A stretch of 64,000 nucleotides of DNA from Syngnathus acus (GCF_901709675.1 NC_051098.1:4662000-4725999), one strand, 5' to 3'; positions 1-22,519 are shown, counted from the first letter of the stretch. Notes: generated from the letters alone by a model not told the origin. Made by a program: numbers and translations.

Positions 1-1680
1 CTTTCCAATCTACCATTTGTCAAAATTGTCCAATGTAATGTCTTGACCCCAAGCAGGCTAAACTGTCAGCAAGATTACTCAAACCTAAGCATTCACCCGT
101 GCTCTGAAAGCAGTAAGTGCTTCTTGTTGGGGTAGTCTTGGTGACTTGCCAATCTACCATTGCACAACTAAACAAAAGGCGGAGTTTAGTTTCAATGGCT
201 GAAATTTGTATTTAAGAAGATTGCACAACTTCTCTACCGCGAAGAAGTTTGACGTGGCAGGTATGTCCATCAGGGAACTGGTAATGCTCATAGGAAGGAA
301 GACCTGCTCTCCAAGTCCGTTGCATTGACCCAACTCGAACACTGGCTTGAATTTGAAAATAGTAAGTGCTACTTGTTGGGGCAGTCAGACAGACAGACAT
401 GATCGCCATGATTTGTGTCCATTGTGGCACTATGTGGATGTGATCTGGACCATATAGAATGAGGGGGAAAAAACGGTATTTTAGAAATTCCCAGTTGAGC
501 ATGCTAAGTTGTCAGCAAGATTACTCAAACCGAAGCACTCACTTGTGTTCTGAAAGCAGTAAGTGCTTCTCGTTGGGGTAGTCCTGGTGACTTTCCAATC
601 TACCATTGGGTAAAATTGTTCAATGTAATGTCTTGACCCCAACCAAGCTAAATTGTCAGCAAGATTACTCAAACCTAAGCATTCACCCGTGTTCTGAAAG
701 CTTCTCGTTAGGGTAGTTCTTCCTTCTACCACTGGTCACAAATGTTCAATTTAATGTCTTGCCCTCAGCCAAGTTGAGCATGCTAATATGTCAGCAAGAT
801 TACTCAGACCTAAGCACTCAACTTGTCTTCTGAAAGCAGTAAGTGCTTCTCGTTGGGGTAGTCCTGGTGACTTTCCAATGTACCATTGGTCACAATTGTT
901 CAATTTAATGTCCTGGATGGTATTTGCTGCTGCTTTGGCATTCCTGAAAAATAGTCACGTAGTCACTTTGTGATGACCTCAAATCGAAACACCGATGTTT
1001 TTCTTTTCACAAGTGCTTCCTTTTGGGGTTGTCTCGGCAGTGAATTTCTCAGAAGACAGCTGAAGGAATGGAGTCAAATAACAAAAATCCTGCGATCGCG
1101 CGCTTCCCAAATTGTGCACCAAATCCAACACAGCTGTTCCCACTGACAGCTATTGCATGAATTGACAACGATTATAGCCATTCATTAACCGCAATACATT
1201 CCTGACGTCACATCATCCCTTTGACATTTATATGCGTGAAAGGCGGAGTTTAGTTTCAATGGCTGAAATGTGTATTTAAGAAGACTGCACAACTTCTCTA
1301 CCCAAGGAAGCAGGAAGAAGTTTGACGTGGCAGGTCTGGTCCCATCAGGGAACTGGCAAGACCTAATCTCCAAGTCCGTTGCATTGACCCAACTCGAACA
1401 CGTGCTTGAATTTGAAAATAGTAAAGTGCTACTTGTTGGGGCAGTCAGACAGACATGATCGCCATGGTTTGTGTCCACAGTGGCACTATATGGATGTGCC
1501 TTTAGACATTTCCAGGTGAGCAGGCGAATGTGTCAGCAAGATTACTCAAACCGAAGCACTCACTTGTGTTCTCAAAGCAGTAAGTGCTTCTCGTTGGGGT
1601 GGTCCTGGTGACTTTCCGATCTACCATTGGTCAAAATTGTTCAATGCAATGTCTTGACCCCAACCAAGCTAAATTGTCAC
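1..1680. repeat. Diverged tandem repeat array (about 138-bp unit, higher-order pattern)
   Basis: A module beginning CAGCAAGATTACTCAAACC and continuing through GTAAGTGCTTCTCGTTGGGG, CTTTCCAATCTACCATTGG and a CCCCAACCAAGCTAA-like end recurs near 66, 518, 657, 793 and 1530. Spacings of 139 and 136 bases in the middle set the basic unit. A second module (GGCGGAGTTTAGTTTCAATGG, then GCACAACTTCTCTACC) occurs near 178 and 1240, so longer blocks were also duplicated. No protein is recognisable in either strand. It could be a minisatellite or the interior of an unclassified mobile element. The last copy is cut by the RTE fragment at 1681. Confidence 0.7.
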
Positions 1681-2120
1681 CTATGGTCACGAGCTATGGG
1701 TCGTGACCGAAAGAACGAGATCCCAGATACAAGCGCCCGAAATGAGTTTTCTCCGCAGGGTGTCCGGGCTCTCCCTTAGAGATAGGGTGAGAAGCTCGGT
1801 CATCCGGGAGAGACTCGGAGTAGAGTCGCTACTCCTCCACGTTGAGAGGAGCCAGATGAGGTGGCTCGGGCATCTCATCAGGATGCCTCCTGGACGCCTC
1901 CCTGGGGAGGTGTTCCGGGCATGTCCCACCGGGAGTTGACCCCGGGGACGACCCAGGACGCGCTGGAGAGACTGTCTCTCAGCTGGCCTGGGAACGCCTT
2001 GGGATCCCCCGGGCTGAGCTGGATGAAGTGGCTGGGGAGAGGGAAGTCTGGGAGTCCCTCCTGAAGCTTCTGCCCCCGCGAACCGACCCCGGATAAGCGG
2101 AAGAAGATGGATGGATGGAT
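1681..2120 (+). mobile_element. 3' fragment of RTE-type LINE (Rex3-like)
   Basis: The translation matches the C-terminal end of the intact RTE ORF found on the other strand at 51463-54483: [50 protein letters not shown]. The frame breaks near 1936 and resumes as LAWERLGIP...LLKLLPPR. It ends in the family's 3' signature, GGATAAGCGGAAGAAG followed by (ATGG)n at about 2105-2120. It is a 5'-truncated dead copy inserted into the repeat array. Confidence 0.85.
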
Positions 2121-2957
2121 GGAGGAAAGAGACGATTGTTGGAATACATTCTTAAAACACTGTCACGTTACAAAATTCTCCTCCAAAAACACTTGCCAAT
2201 GGGAATAACATTCCATACCTGCAAGGCGTCCAGTCACTTCAGAACAGTGAGATGTGCTGTAATTTGCTCAGATTTATTGACTTTCCAGATTTAAAGGCTT
2301 GGAGAATAATTATGTGGAAAAATGAAAAATTGACCCTGTTGATGTCGACTTCTATTGACTTAAATTGCTAAAAAGACCCTAAATCTGACACAATACTTAA
2401 TGCAGTAGAGAGGAAAATATTAAACACGCATTCACTACGAAACAAAGCGATACAGCTGCAAAGAATCTCCTGACACTGCACTAATTTTCTTGGCAAAAAT
2501 AAAAAGATGTAGCACCAGGTACTGAGTAAAAACAACTCTACTTAAAGGTGGAAACAAAATGTCATATCGGTCAATAAGCCCAAGTGTAAGTTAATTGGCC
2601 AGCTGTAAGTCAGTCAAGGCACTGCAAGCTTTCTATACATCCTAAATGTTCCACTTTGACAGCTATTTTAAAGGGTGTATGCGTAATCACTTATAGACTC
2701 ATTGTCCACAAAATTAGGCTTGTATTTAAAATAAAATATGACCGAACAATATCTTTATCAAAATAACACATTTAATAACCTATTATTAATCAGTTTGGCT
2801 TGACAAATGAGCTATTCTGTTGTGGTTCAAAAGTAAATTGCATCAATTTAGTGATATACCGGTACTACTTCTTGTACAAGTATTTGATTGTTCAAGTGTA
2901 CCTAATAAAAAGTCCACTGAACGTACCAGCCAATGCAGTTGAAAGACTAACAGTTTC
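2121..2957. other. AT-rich sequence without recognised features
   Basis: Apart from short A/T runs I see no exon, repeat structure or mobile-element end here. Confidence 0.5.
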
Positions 2958-3422
2958 AAGGGGGAAGTAAACCCCCAAAATGTCTTTATTATAATATGTT
3001 GTATGTTCCTCCACTAGTCGAAACACTGCATTGTGATTAACATTTCGTTTTGGGAATACGAGTCAAGTAGCAAAATTCACCCGTTTTTTCCATCTCAGCG
3101 GTGACAGATTTTGCCACTTCCTGTCGACTGAAAATTACATCACAGTTTCGCCAGGTCATGGGTTACAACCAGGGAGTCAGCTTCAGAAAACTAGTGAGAT
3201 GTGATTGGTTGTGACCTGAGACCCGGCGACTCTGATGTAATTTCCAGTCAATATCAAGTGTTAAAATGGCTGTCTCCCGAGATATTAAAAATAGGTTGAT
3301 TTTGCCTGTTAAATTCATATTTGACAAACAAAACATTAACCAGAACATTGTGTTTTGGCTAGTTGTGCTGCACGGAACATATTATTACAAAGAACATTTT
3401 GGGGTTAACTTCCTCTTTAACA
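2958..3422. mobile_element. Fold-back (palindromic) MITE, copy 1
   Basis: The stretch is a large imperfect inverted repeat. The left end (GGGGGAAGTAAACCCCCAAAATG, then TATAATATGTTGTATGTTCC) is mirrored at the right (GAACATATTATTACAAAGAA, CATTTTGGGGTTAACTTCC). Inner arms CCATCTCAGCGGTGACAG and TGCCACTTCCTGTCGACTG are mirrored by the CAGTCAATATCAAGTG region. It has no coding capacity. A second copy lies at about 10885-11280. Confidence 0.7.
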
Positions 3423-3744
3423 CCTACTGAAGTGGTTTTCACCTCGCTGTGATGTCTGCTCCCAGCGAAGCATACAGCTCAATCAGGCAGTCTGGTTCAC
3501 CATTGCCACCTTTAATCAGGCCATGGTGAAAAGCTTGAGTCATAAATGCCCCTTCCATTTCATTTGTGGTTTGAATGTGGACACATGCAGTTTGATTGGG
3601 ACTGTCATGGCGCCTTGATTCACATGAAGTTCAAATCATAAACATGGCATCTAAGTTGTGGCCCAGAACATCACATACGGTACACACAAATTTATATTAA
3701 CACTGTCTTGGTTCAGGGCATATCACATTAATACTATATACACT

Positions 3745-4114
3745 GGGGGTGGCTCGGTGGCGCACTGGGTAGCACGTCCGCCTCACAGTTAGGAGGGTGC
3801 GGGTTCGATTCCACCTCCGGCCCTCCCTGTGTGGAGTTTGCATGTTCTCCCCGGGCCCGCGTGGGTTTTCTCCGGGCACTCCGGTTTCCTCCCACATCCC
3901 AAAAACATGCTTGGTAGGCCGATTGAGCACTCCAAATTGTCCCTAGGTGTGAGTGTGAGTGCGAGTGTGAATGGTTGTTCGTCTCTGTGTGCCCTGCGAT
4001 TGGCTGGCAACCAGTTCAGGGTGTCCCCCGCCTACTGCCCGATGACTGCTGGGATAGGCTCCAGCACACCGGCGACCCCCGTGGGGACAAGCGGTACAGA
4101 TAATGGATGGATGG
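3745..4114 (+). mobile_element. tRNA-derived SINE, copy 1, with intact 12-bp TSD
   Basis: The head contains RNA polymerase III box A-like TGGCTCGGTGGC and box B-like GGTTCGATTCC. A fish SINE body follows (GTTTGCATGTTCTCCCCGGG, GGTTTCCTCCCACATCCC, GGGATAGGCTCCAGCAC) and a tail AAGCGG...AGATAATGGATGGATGG. Perfect 12-bp direct repeats ACTATATACACT flank it at 3733-3744 and 4115-4126. The tail resembles the 3' end of the RTE LINEs in this window, as expected if RTE machinery mobilised it. Confidence 0.9.
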
Positions 4115-4631
4115 ACTATATACACTATAAATATCTAGCTGCTACTAGATCTCTGCCATTACTACAATAACATTCATCAAATTAAATTTGTGCTATCATC
4201 CCCACTTGAGTCTTATTGCAATCACTGTGGGGATTCATTTCCCATTGGCCCAAGAAAATCCACGCACAGTTTTCAGCCAATTAAAGCAAACGAATGCCAA
4301 GTAATGCTATATCAGATGTTGCGGTCTGGTGGAGTCGTCGTCTCTACTGCGTTATTGCTACTGCAAAACCCACCAGAGTGGTTTTCCAGCTCAACTGTCA
4401 AATAAATATTTGTAAGCCGAGAAAATGGACAGAAAAATACCACAGCTTGTCAATCGACCTGCAAAACTGCATAAAAATGAGATTTTTAGGTATAGCAACT
4501 GTCTTACCACTCAGTTACAAATACACAGCACAGAAGGAACACACTTAAGCCACAAACATGTTGCCCAAACTCCACACTCCATAACACCATCACGGCAGAT
4601 GTTTGGACAACAATTCAGGCAAGGAGGTCCG

Positions 4632-4972
4632 CAGAGGTGTCAAACTCATTTTTTGTCACGGGCCGCATCGTAATCGTAGTTTCCCTCGGAGGGCCGTTAT
4701 GATTGTCAACGTCTTCTATATATGGTGTAGGCTACAAAACAAACTGATGAATAACGAGTTTTGAAATCAGAGACTAGTAAAAACTGTTCAAATATTTTAA
4801 AAAGACAAACAGTAATAAAATTGCAAGCAATATCTCTGGTTTTTTTTTTAAGTGAAGACAATTTGGAATGTTAGTAATGATACAAAGTCTATGCAAAATT
4901 TGTCTTTGCGGGCCACATAACATGATGTGGCGGGCCGTATCTGGCCCCCGGGCCTGGAGTTTGACACCAATG
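4632..4972. mobile_element. hAT-like MITE (GGTGTCAAACTC ends)
   Basis: Terminal inverted repeats: CAGAGGTGTCAAACTCATTT at the left and the mirror of CATTGGTGTCAAACTCC at the right, with GGGCCGCAT.. and ..GCGGGCCGTATCTGGCCC inside. The interior is AT-rich and non-coding. The expected 8-bp TSD has decayed, so the copy is old. A 3' half copy lies at about 25181-25339. Confidence 0.75.
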
Positions 4973-4975
4973 GTC

Positions 4976-7900
4976 TACTCTACAGTATACAGATATGCCG
5001 AGCTGACAAACAACTGTTCCTTTGATTTCTTCTGCCATTTATGGTAAACACAGACAAGTAAAACGCAGTTCTGTTTGAGCTAAAATAAGCCAACACATAA
5101 TGTCATTGCACAAGTATGTCTCTGGAGACAGAAGATGAACCATAACTTCGAAGGCACATCTCAGGGCCCCGACTCAGGTGCGTAGCGAAAACAGACACCA
5201 GAGAGTAGAGGGGGGCCTATGAGCTGCTGCATGACTTCATAACGCTCCCGTCTTTATTTACAACACAGTATTTATCCCTCATCAAGATCGTTTTGCAAGC
5301 ATCCAAGGGGTGTCTGGTTACGTCCTACTTGCTTTTCATGTAACTCGATTAACGATAATTAGGTGTCGTATTCACTTGTTGTGACATGTTGTGACAACAG
5401 CGTTGTGTGTATTTCATAACCTTAACAAGAATTCACTTACTAGCATATAAATTGGCCTTTAAATAATTATTTTTGCTTTATTCTAACATCAGCAGTACAT
5501 ACTAGCAAGCTAATTGAATTTGTACACTGAATATTTATAATCAGTTGCAGCATAAAGAAATGACTCCAGAATGCTATAAACATAATGAGCAATAACTCAA
5601 ACAAACCTTGACGGAATCTACTACGTATGTGTTTATGTCTAAAATAATCTGGGATTTATATAGTATGATTCAAACAACTGACAGTACAATGTGACTAAAA
5701 TTGGCAATCTCATCTCAGCATGCCTTTCGTGATTATTGCTTTAACTCTGACCTGACACAAACCACAAAGACAGCGTGCTTCCACATTGAGGAGAGTGTCT
5801 AGGTATGGCCGAGGAACAACATGTACGGAGATGTCACACCTCCTCAGTCTAACAAAGCTGATGGATCACACATCTTATGTAACAACCATCTTTTTATCCA
5901 ATTCTCTCGTCGCATCTTGTCATCAATTGCACATTTGTTACGTATAGCTTACTGGTCAGACAAAAATTGCCAGGGAGTGAATTCCTGCTGCCATTAGGAC
6001 TGAGATTAATGACCCAATATAACCAATGAACGAGACAAAACCTAAAAAAAAACGGCATCTGAACTGCAAAAACCAACTCATCAAATAATAAAGACCAGAT
6101 TTCCAGGGAATCATCTTTAACTTACCATTTTACTGACAAGCATGTTGAGTTAGCGTATGGTGAAAAAAAAAGGTTCTCTTAGTAAGAAGTGCCAGTTGAA
6201 ACACTGTCCAAAATCATAGACTCTTGGAACTACTGCTGTTAAAATCCCGTCTGGAAGACCGTTAGTCATTTGACAGGTAACAAATCAGGCCTCATCAAAC
6301 CCAAACACAAATGGCTACACTAGGAAGCCTGCTAATACTGTAAATCAAAAACAGATACATGGTAATAAATATTTTTGGATGTGGTAAATTGGGTGAATCT
6401 GGGCTTTTCCTCAACTTTTCCAAGTCTGCAGCTGACTAAACAGTAAACGACCTGTTACTTCAAATTGATCTGGTCAACATGGTATTAGAAGAGACACAGT
6501 TGTGTTGTGTCTAAGGTCATTAGTATCACACCTTGCTTTTTTCTTCTCCATTAATAAGCACCTTTTTACCATCCCAATTGAATAAACCTTTGCATCGTGT
6601 AAAAAGTAAGCATAACCAATTACTATAATGAGCAAATTAGACATTGCCTATAATTATAGAAAAAACGCATGTTTGTATGGCCTTAATATATAGAACAGTC
6701 CTTACAAAAATAGGCCTTCTACCTCGTGTTGGCGAATAACCACATACTCAGAAACGGGGTTTTGGGGTTTTTAGTTCAAAAACAATGTTATGGTCATTGA
6801 CTCCTTAGTACAGTAAGATGTCACATTCATTTACAGCAATTGAACCTCAAGCAAAAACTCAATGCCAGAGAAACATCCCTCCACAAACAGTGTGTGTGGG
6901 GGGGCACTGAAGGATTGAGGTCATTCCCAAAGGACAACTGCTGACAGGCTTTGAATCCTCCACTCATCCTCACCTAGGATATCAAGTTGTCATCAAAGAC
7001 TCGCAGTCCAATTTGAAGTGTTTATATGAGCATTAATATGCCATTTTAGGAAGTAAAAATAAAGAATCACTCAGTCATTTAGAGACAGGTGCAGAAGAGG
7101 ACTGGGGGCACTGCAGGACCATTTGAACTTCAGAGAGGATAAATATATTGTACTGTAAAGGAAGCAAACACACATTCCAACACAAAGCCAGAGAGGGGTA
7201 AATTGATATACTTCCTACATAACTTGGAAATGAAACACTAAATAAGTTTACTATGAATTAACTAGATCGCTGACTAGATCTCAAATATTGGAAGGGGGGG
7301 GACCACTACAACATGTTGAAACCCAGTGAACTACTTTAAGGTTTGTTGATGTTTGTGCCAGGATTTGGAATCAGATTTAGGCAACTGTATTAAGTAATCA
7401 CAGCCCATGCCAAAGGGGTTACTCTGAAAACCTTATTGTAAAATTAGGATCATAACAACAAGCCAGATTGTCTCCACAGCTGCAACCAGTGTTCCTTCCT
7501 GATAGCATTCTAAGAAGAAAAATCCCACCCATTCTTAAATGTAGGGGAGAAGATGCTCCTGTGTGCTGTCCAACGATATGATAAATGAGAGGAAAAACCT
7601 GCCACACAAACCTGTCACTGAAGCGCTGACAGACTGCTGCCTAATATAGGCGAGGTCAAATAAAAGCACAAGGCCTGTCATGCTTGGCCGTTGGAACTAT
7701 TTAAAATAGCGGACACCGTATCAAAATGAAGCAACAATATTTTGGTACCGACACCCTAGGGAGCATCAGGTCATACACTATTAGACTAGAAGGCCAGAAG
7801 TGGACGGCACTGTCGGCATATTAGTTTACTGGCAGCTATTTGACATACCTATCGAAACAAATGTTTGGGTAGTTTATCACGGGACAACTTGTTCAAGGTC

Positions 7901-9059
7901 ACTGGTGCTGTAATGTACAGACAGTGTTTCATTGCAGTTTTTATTTTACAACAAATCTAAAATGGAAGATCATAAAAATATCAAAAATCAAAGCAACCTC
8001 CACTAACCTGGCTTATTTTTGGAAAAACATTGCAGCGGCCAGTAATTCAGTTTTCATCAACCCTATAAACTCTCCCAACACCCATAATGTCCGCTGTGTC
8101 TCTCTGGCTTGTAAACATCTTCCCTCTCTGTGGAATCTCCACTAGGAAAAACGTTTTTTCAGGTCCCGACCTGGCAAAATCTACCGTCTGAGTTCAAACG
8201 TAGTTTCCAGCAATTCTCTTTGCTGAAAGAAAAAAATAAAAACTTGAAAAAACATCTATACTGAAAGCCAAGAGTGATCCAACGTAAAAGTCAAGTCTAA
8301 ATTCCAGCTGGAATGTTCAAAACATATTTTGTTCTTATTAAAATTACATTTTTGTCATACATCTGGTTAGGAAGTCCAATGTGACAGCCCAGTAAGCACT
8401 GGTGAAATATTGCGGAATCTTCCAATGTTTATAAGTTGCTCATCCCTGCTTGAAAGTGTTATTTTCTGTGTTAGTATCACAGAGTTAATCTCATTTAAAA
8501 AAAAAAAAAAAAAAAAAAAAACGTTTCTGTCCACATATACAATCATTGAGACGCTAAACATTTTGCTTTCAGTGATTAACCTTAATTTCTGCATGGAAGT
8601 TGCTATAAATGTAGCAGATAAGTCAAAATAATTCTCTAAACACATCTAAGTGTGGGCAAGTCAACTTTCAAAATGTTCATTTACTTTCACATTGAATTGT
8701 CATTTTTCAAATCCAATTTATTTTAATTTACTTTCACATTCAATTGATGTCATTTTTCAAATACAATTTATTAGCCAAAGCCAAAGAAATATCACTTGAA
8801 CCCCTAGCTTCTCTCACTCACTCTCACTCTCACTGTGGATTTTTTTGATTTATTGGAACTCTGATGTGAATGATGACACAATTTATTAATGTCACTAAAT
8901 TGTACATTATGTTATGTTAAAATAAAGAAACTGGTTATTATTATTTTATTCATTTGGCTGAAGCAACTCAAGTATATTATTTGTTGGTAGTATAGTTTGA
9001 CTATTCTCGATTTAAAAAAATATGCTTCTTACAAAATTAGTTTCTTCAATTAATATCAC
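4976..9059. other. Long non-coding stretch downstream of snx19
   Basis: About 4 kb of AT-rich DNA with an A-run at 8498-8521 and no recognised element. The remaining snx19 C-terminal exons would be expected here on the minus strand. Reading by eye I found no segment encoding the rest of the nexin C domain, and short, diverged exons could have escaped me. Confidence 0.45.
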
Positions 9060-19045
<9,986 letters not shown>

Positions 19046-19080
19046 ACTGAGGAATGCTTGTCAATCATGCATCAGACCTA
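19046..19080 (-). promoter_or_regulatory. snx19: snx19 5' UTR end with upstream AUGs
   Basis: The transcript-sense leader after the acceptor at 19078 carries two AUGs before the main start. One opens a three-codon frame ending in UGA. The other opens an out-of-frame 64-codon frame (MIDKHSSVWQ) that overlaps the start of the main ORF. Both could lower initiation at the annotated start. Confidence 0.5.
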
Positions 19081-19716
19081 AAAAACAAGAGGGAGACACT
19101 ATGAGATGGGTATTGGTCACACACTGAAAAGAAGAAACATTCTACCATCTTATATTGTGTGAGAAAACCAGATATATTTTAAAAGTCAAAAATACTAGGA
19201 GAATAAATTCACATCTCCTGGTGTCACTTTTTTGTCAATTCCAAGTCCATTTTTCAAACAAAGTTTTTGAAGAACACATGAACATACACTCCCTCATCCA
19301 TCCTTCTGAGTTCCACGGCATTACTAGCATTCCATAATCAATCGGTTTTGAACATCGAATGCCACAGTTAGCAAAGCGATTGCCTATTTAAGCTTATTCG
19401 TTGCTTAAATTAGACTTAATCGCACATGAACACAGACGAGGATTGTGTTATGCTTATTGTTAACGTTTTGATATTAACATGTAACTAGTCGTTGCAATTG
19501 TAGTAGTGTAGCAGGGCAAATATGCGACGCGTTTATCTACACTTGTGATGCTACACGTTAGATTTGAAATCCGTTATGTATCTAAATGTAATATCCTTTC
19601 ACGTTAACACTGGCGAAGAAACAAAATGACGAAATATTTGTCAGGGGTCGAAAAATAAACTAACGATAACGTGGTTCCTTCATTGAATTGGTCAGAACGA
19701 CATAGATATTGCTTAC

Positions 19717-19835
19717 CTTGCAGCATGCTTAGTATACTTAAAATTGAACAACAGTAACATCCAAACTGTTTCAATCTCTCAATGAACAAGACCCATCTTG
19801 TGAGCTGTGTACTTCCTGTAGCATGACGTCATTGC
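19717..19835 (-). promoter_or_regulatory. Probable snx19 non-coding exon 1 and promoter with CRE
   Basis: A good donor (GCAAG/GTAAGC in transcript sense) at 19717 would join the acceptor at 19078. Just upstream is a perfect TGACGTCA at 19824-19831, beside an ETS-like CTTCCTG. A second TGACGTCA lies at 20124-20131. The transcription start is inferred. Confidence 0.45.
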
Positions 19836-19867
19836 CGGATGAAACGCCCACTAAAAAAAAATGTGTT

Positions 19868-19906
19868 CATTTCATTACATTACATTACATTACATTACAT
19901 TACATA
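19868..19906. repeat. (CATTA)n pentanucleotide repeat
   Basis: About seven tandem copies of CATTA. Confidence 0.9.
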
Positions 19907-20495
19907 CAATAATGTACGACCATTTGTGTATGTTAAACGCTGTTTTAATTGTACTGTATCCTGGATAACTTATGGTGTTTGAATTATTGACGATCTTCGT
20001 GTAATAAAGTTTAAATACTTGCAAAGTTTCGACTGCCGATTTTCAACCCTACTGTATATTCTGCCTGACCCCCCCCCCCCCCCGATCTGTAATTTCTCCT
20101 GCTCATCTCCCCCGACGTTACAGTGACGTCAACGGTTTATATTGTGGGGAACGCACACTGAGCAAGCAGGTGGGCTCCATCCGAACGGCTGATGTTGCTC
20201 TACTTAACATTAATGAAAGTATGTACTCTAAAAACGCCGTTGCAATAAAACGTGGGGCGTCGGAGAGGCCTCAACGGGTGTCGAAAATTACGTCAATCGA
20301 AACAAGACTGTATAAAGCAAATTTAAGAATCAGCGCACCAAAATTAAATAAAAAGAAAGAGGATTAAGAAAAAAACCAGGAGATGGATGAGTGTTTAATA
20401 TTAGATTAAAGTTGTGCTGCCAGTTTCTCTTATGTTTGCACACCACTAGCTAAACTTAGCACACCAGACAGTTGTTTTGTATAATCTGTTTACAC
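19907..20495. other. Intergenic, unassigned open frame
   Basis: Contains a C17 run (20069-20085), a CRE octamer (20124-20131) and a 65-codon frame at 20170-20367 that matches no family I know. No exon is called. Confidence 0.4.
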
Positions 20496-20651
20496 CAGGG
20501 GTCTCAAACTCCAGTCCTCGGGGGGCCGTATTCCTACATGTTTTCCAAGTTTCCCTCGTTAAACACACCTGATTCAATTATCAGGTGTACTTGGATAACT
20601 TGGAAAACATGTAGGAATGCGGCCCCCGAGGACTGGAGTTTGAGACCCCTG
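20496..20651. mobile_element. Fully palindromic hAT MITE with 8-bp TSD
   Basis: Arms CAGGGGTCTCAAACTCCAGT and CCTCGGGGGGCCG..TTCC, TACATGTTTTCCAAGT are mirrored almost base for base around a TCAATTATCAGG centre. GTTTACAC flanks the element at 20488-20495 and 20652-20659, the 8-bp duplication of hAT elements. It has no coding capacity. The near-perfect arms suggest recent insertion. Confidence 0.92.
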
Positions 20652-20697
20652 GTTTACACAGACAAAGTTATGCTTAATTCTTAGCCACACTGCAAGG

Positions 20698-20868
<171 letters not shown>

Positions 20869-21368
20869 CGTGCGTGCGTGTATACTGCCACTCTGTTTCA
20901 AAATATCGTTAAATCACTTCTCCGTTTTTTTCAGGGGGGATTGTAGCATTGACATAATTTTTTTTAAATGCAGACCTATCATATAAGTGCTAATGTTGGG
21001 CCCGCTTTACTGCCCCTTTAAGTCATGTGACTCTTCACCGCTGCAAACTAGGTCAAGACATGTAACTAAAGGAGATGAGTATTTTTTGCTTTGTGGAGAA
21101 GATGTAATCTATAGACAACCAATACATTTTTAGAAGAGTTACCCCCTTCACCTCATCCTCTCATAGTGCCATCGGTAGTCTTTGTGTCCAAGCCTTCCAA
21201 GTCCTCAATACCGAGTACACTACTGCCCCACACAGTTATGGTCAAAGCAGCTTGACGCAGAAGGCTGCAAATTACTAAAAGATGCACCCCTTGTGCTTAT
21301 ACTTTATCTCATGTTGCCTCCCAAGTAGGTAGGTTTCCTTGACTTGAAATGAACATGATTTTTTTCTA

Positions 21369-21432
21369 TGTGAAGCCCTTTGAGACTGCTTGTGATTTAG
21401 GGCTATACAAATAAACTTGACTTGACTTGACA
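21369..21432 (+). mobile_element. 3' tail of an L2/CR1-type LINE or dependent SINE
   Basis: GTGAAGCCCTTTGAGACTG, CTTGTGATTTAGGGCTATA, CAAATAAA then TTGACTTGACTTGAC is the hairpin plus short-repeat tail typical of L2-type retroposons in fish. The 5' part cannot be traced. Confidence 0.65.
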
Positions 21433-22519
21433 ATTAGTTTTTAGCAAAATGCTGAACTTTTTGAACTAATAGCTATCAGAAAAAGACAAATATTAATACA
21501 GCATATCGAGATTATTTAGAAAATGTGAACGCACAGCATACACGTTGTACATTTACAAAGGATTTGGCCACTGTCCCACGTGTTCTTTCTTTACTGTCAA
21601 TATTGTAAAATAAAAACCTGCCTTTGACCTCAAACAATGCCGTGTTCAGCACTAGATTCACCTTACATTGCAAGATAGTTTCATAACCGGTTGTGTACAG
21701 AAGTACTATATAATCCATTCCACTCCACAAGCATGTAAACCATATAAAGTGTCTCTCTAGATTGAATGATGCACAAGCAACCAAGAAGTCCAGGTCTGTA
21801 AAATTCAGAACTTCTATTTGTAAGGTATAAATAAACAGATAATATGTGTTTTTATTTAAATGCTTTCAATGGTATTGTTGTATTATAGTTGTATAATGTA
21901 TGCTCATGCCTTTTGATTCACGCACCAAGGGTAAAAAGGATTTAAATATTTTTACCCTATACTGAAAATTATTCTGACCGTAAAGGTGAGAGTACTTTTG
22001 AATGAGCAAAGTCAGGTTTTAAAATGAGTGAAGATGGGGGAAATGGGCTGTGCTGACTAGCAGGCTATAACCTCACTAATCTTATTTGTTCAGTGTGGTT
22101 GACTCTTGAGCTGGTGTGGGAAAATCTTTCGCTAAGAACTTTAAAGCCCTAAGGGCTCTCATTAATATACGCAAATTCATACATACCAAACATACAGGTT
22201 TTCCAGTTCACCTTGGTTTAGAGTGCAAATGTGTTAAGAGCTTCGCTCAGCAGGGACACTTGCATCCTCGGTCATGAATAGGCGGTTGACAACTTATGAG
22301 ACATTACCTTTGTTAAAGGTAAGTTAAATGCACACTTTGTCTTCATTTGATTTGTGTGTCTGTAATCCAAGGATATCTTTTGAACTTGCCATCATTTCAC
22401 CTGTCTTCATTACCTCGTAATCAATTATATGCTTGTCTTTATAGGCTTCGTTTTCCTTTCACAAAATCCGCACAAGAAAGTCCAGACTGTGGAGTTCCAT
22501 TGTCAAGATCATAACACAC
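21433..22519. other. Intergenic region upstream of the oxidase gene
   Basis: No recognised exon or element. The last few hundred bases probably hold the promoter and 5' UTR of the oxidase gene, but I see no decisive core element. Confidence 0.4.

Noticed and set aside
3745-4114. tRNA gene suggested by box A and box B
   Set aside because: No cloverleaf continues after box B; the unit has SINE body, tail and TSD.
3829-4170. 113-codon frame and its twin at 28413-28697
   Set aside because: Both are read-through of the SINE; the shared peptide is repeat-derived.
20170-20367. 65-codon frame after a CRE as a new gene
   Set aside because: No homology recognised, no splice or polyadenylation support.
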